Source: Planctomycetota bacterium
Lineage (GTDB): Bacteria > Planctomycetota > UBA1135 > GCA-002748355
Direction: 5' to 3'
Length of the DNA stretch: 64,000 nt
Assembly: GCA_020638795.1 (NCBI GenBank)
Contig: JACKHW010000012.1
Coordinates: 15,503-79,502 of the forward strand
Positions 62,511 to 64,000 of this stretch are shown here, one piece after another. The notes below the pieces were generated by a model. That model saw only the letters and a program-made list of their open reading frames with translations, searched no databases and was not told where the DNA came from. The translations under genes and the position numbers were made by a program. Each line of letters begins with the position of its first letter. Within the stretch, counting starts at the first letter, position 1.

Positions 62511-63329
62511 ATGAAAGCCCTACTGCGCAGCGATCGGGGACCCGTGTCCGACCCGGACAGCCGCCCATCACATCGAGATGGCACCGCAGTCGTCTATGTC
62601 CCTGGTATCGATGGAACGGGGAATCTTCTTCTCGGCACGCAGGAGCGTCTCGAAGGGCGCTTTCGACTCGTCTGCTTGCGCTACGAGGCCGAGGACAGTC
62701 CCGACGATCGAGCCCGCGATTCGTACGAAGCACTCGCCGGCGACATCATGCGGATCCTGGACGAACGCGGGATCGACGACGCGGTCCTCGTCGCTGAATC
62801 GTTCGGTGGCGCAGTCGCGCTCACCTGCGCGCTCGACCATCCGTCCCGCGTATGCGCCGTCGCGATCGTCAACAGCTTCGCTTGGTATCCAAAGCGCGCA
62901 TCGCTCGCGTTGGGCCGCGTCTTCGCTCCCCTCGTGACGCGCAGCATGTTCGATTGGTTTCGCCCGCGATTCGCTCCGTGGAGCCTCTTCGGGCAGCCGC
63001 GTGACGACGAAGCGCTGCGGCGCTTCCGAGCAATCGAAGGCGGCTTCTTCGACCGCGCGTATCGTCGCCGACTCGCGATGATTCGCGGCCTCGACCTGAG
63101 ACCTCGACTCCGAGAACTGCGCATGCCCGTCGCGCTCTTCGCAGCCACGCGCGACCGCGTCGTGCCCTCCATGCAATGCGCACGCACGATGCAAGAGCAC
63201 ATTCCGCACGCCACACTCGAAGTGGTCGAAGGCGGTGGGCATCTGATCCTGCCGCTCTCTCCCCTTCCGTGGCCCGAGTGGATCGCAGCGCTCGCGCAGT
63301 CGCATCCTGAGGACGACACGCGAGCCTGA
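62511..63329 (+). CDS. Alpha/beta hydrolase
   Basis: A 272-residue cytoplasmic serine hydrolase. The strand and oxyanion region AVVYVPGIDGTGNLLLGTQE is followed by the nucleophile elbow DDAVLVAESFGGAVALTCAL (Ser in A-E-S-F-G-G). The acid is in ALFAATRDRVVPSMQCARTM, and the histidine is in EVVEGGGHLILPLS. The triad is therefore complete. The PGIDGTGNLL segment resembles acyl-ester hydrolases and thioesterases that act on lipids or prenyl esters, but the substrate is unassigned. It starts 4 bp after the MFS gene's stop. The cap region between Ser and Asp is Arg/Phe-rich. Confidence 0.85.
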   Translation: MKALLRSDRGPVSDPDSRPSHRDGTAVVYVPGIDGTGNLLLGTQERLEGRFRLVCLRYEAEDSPDDRARDSYEALAGDIMRILDERGIDDAVLVAESFGGAVALTCALDHPSRVCAVAIVNSFAWYPKRASLALGRVFAPLVTRSMFDWFRPRFAPWSLFGQPRDDEALRRFRAIEGGFFDRAYRRRLAMIRGLDLRPRLRELRMPVALFAATRDRVVPSMQCARTMQEHIPHATLEVVEGGGHLILPLSPLPWPEWIAALAQSHPEDDTRA

Positions 63330-63561
63330 AGCGCATCAGCTAGAAGTCCCACCGAGGCGGTGCGCATGCGGCGTCTTTGCTGTGCCTTCCCTCGGCTCGA
63401 GCTCCGAGAAGCGCGGGGGCGGACCTGCCGCCGGCTCTCGTCTCTCTCGCGCCGGTCGCCCCCCCCCGCGATACTGATGTCACGCGGCGACCGACCGACG
63501 CGAGGGCTTTGGAGAGGCGCGGGGCAGGCGGGAGGGGCCGTCCAAAGTTGACGGCGCAGTG

Positions 63562-63690
63562 ATCGAAACGCACATCCAACTTCGCGTATTCGATCGTTGC
63601 TTTCATGGAAGTGTGCGCTAGCTCTTTTCGAACAACATATGCTGAATCAAAAGACACGTCGGTAGCCGCTTCGAATCTGTGACGGCTGCA
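63562..63690 (-). pseudogene. Fragment of a tyrosine recombinase (phage-type integrase) C-terminus
   Basis: On the minus strand, ECSRHRFEAATDVSFDSAYV continues into VRKELAHTSMKATIEYAKLD. The R-H, then L-x-H 22 residues later, and the K-x-T-x-x-Y-A pattern have the spacing of integrase catalytic boxes (R-H...LGH-S-x-K-T-x-x-Y), including the putative nucleophile Tyr. Upstream of the fragment, the sequence turns into the oppositely oriented transposase gene at 63694, so no N-terminal half exists. Downstream, the frame runs on in Arg/Ala-rich, unconserved sequence to 63340. The remaining bases between 63330 and 63561 hold nothing else I recognise. Confidence 0.4.
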
Positions 63691-63693
63691 CTC

Positions 63694-64000
63694 ATGGAAC
63701 GCAGGATGAGATCTCGAACGAAGAAGCGCGGCGTGCAGGGAATGCTGTTCGGGCCGGGTCGCGGCGGTAAGCGACTCGGCGCTGGTCGCAAACCGAAGGG
63801 CGAGCGTGCCGGAGTCTCCCACGCGGCTCGCACGAAGCTCGCGAAGCGCTTCCCTGTTCACGTCACGATGCGCATCGCTGAAGGTCTGCCGTCGCTACGG
63901 GATCCGCACACCGAACAGTCGTTGCGTGGCGTCTTCTGCGCGATGAAGCCTCGCCGCGGCTTTCGCATCGTGCACTACTCGATCCAGACCAATCACGTGC
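63694..64000 (+). CDS. REP-associated tyrosine transposase (RAYT, Y1-Tnp family), cut by window end
   Basis: The first 102 codons of a transposase of the IS200-like Y1/HUH group. The sequence runs from a basic N-terminus through GAGRKPKGERAGVSHAARTK and FPVHVTMRIAEGLPSLRDPH to GFRIVHYSIQTNHV. The family pattern is G-R-K-P..R.gv.H..R......P.HVT.R...lpsLR and, at the edge, the F.vVHySiq.NH(vH) HUH metal-binding motif. The window ends in the middle of that motif, so the catalytic tyrosine is not seen. ATG 63694 is the first start; 63706 is an alternative. RAYTs move REP palindromes, and a REP-like palindrome occurs at 53691-53759. Flanking sequence with an integrase relic suggests a mobile-element hotspot. 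Confidence 0.8.
   Translation, partial: MERRMRSRTKKRGVQGMLFGPGRGGKRLGAGRKPKGERAGVSHAARTKLAKRFPVHVTMRIAEGLPSLRDPHTEQSLRGVFCAMKPRRGFRIVHYSIQTNHV

Noticed and set aside
63340..63861. Treating the whole 173-codon minus-strand frame as a functional gene
   Set aside because: Its upstream third is antisense to the RAYT gene and its downstream third is unconserved Arg/Ala-rich sequence; only the short integrase-like core is informative.

Overview
The window is a high-GC, gene-dense bacterial chromosome segment with about 45 protein genes, one tRNA and no rRNA or CRISPR array. The lineage is inferred, not proven. Four large secreted proteins share a roughly 100-residue C-terminal module of a kind I associate with deep-branching Planctomycetota. 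There is also an ECF sigma factor with a partner membrane protein, and weak or absent Shine-Dalgarno sequences at many starts. Together these point to a free-living, Gram-negative-type (outer-membrane) planctomycete-like bacterium.

Layout. 1-4.7 kb: the end of a methyltransferase-like gene, DUF2203 and DUF937 proteins and carB. 4.7-9.2 kb: a large secreted hydrolase (minus) divergent from a secreted Cys-rich protein. 9.3-16 kb: a small secreted His/Cys protein, a nested palindrome, then an overlapping three-gene heavy-metal RND efflux operon. 16-21.5 kb: a Toastrack (DUF4097) lipoprotein, a membrane coiled-coil protein and a TPM-domain protein that appears to start at CTG, a set resembling Psp/Lia envelope-stress modules. 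21.5-34 kb: mixed housekeeping and accessory genes (ada, a beta-lactamase-fold/M19 dipeptidase fusion, MFS and EamA transporters, a secreted protein, a tiny lipoprotein, gcvP, a transaldolase, a Sel1 lipoprotein).

34-46 kb, all minus: a complete TonB2-type energised uptake locus. It runs from a secreted beta-helix protein through a TPR lipoprotein, TonB-dependent receptor, DUF3450, long TolQ/ExbB (TtpC-like), short ExbB, ExbD and TonB to a final TPR lipoprotein. Most junctions overlap or nearly touch, so one transport machine with its own receptor and accessory proteins is likely.

46-53.7 kb: an ABC-2 exporter, a secreted protein, a DMP19 membrane protein, an enoyl-CoA hydratase, tRNA-Val(UAC), and an ECF sigma factor with its membrane partner. 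53.7-63.3 kb: a cell-envelope/glycan region with ugd, a methyltransferase, a degenerate LPS-kinase-like protein, a GT87-type transferase, a second polytopic glycosyltransferase, a UbiA/DPPR-synthase-like prenyltransferase coupled to mobB, an MFS transporter and an alpha/beta hydrolase. The right edge carries a tyrosine-recombinase remnant and the start of a REP-associated (RAYT) transposase. A 19-bp perfect inverted repeat of REP type lies 10 kb away at 53.7 kb.
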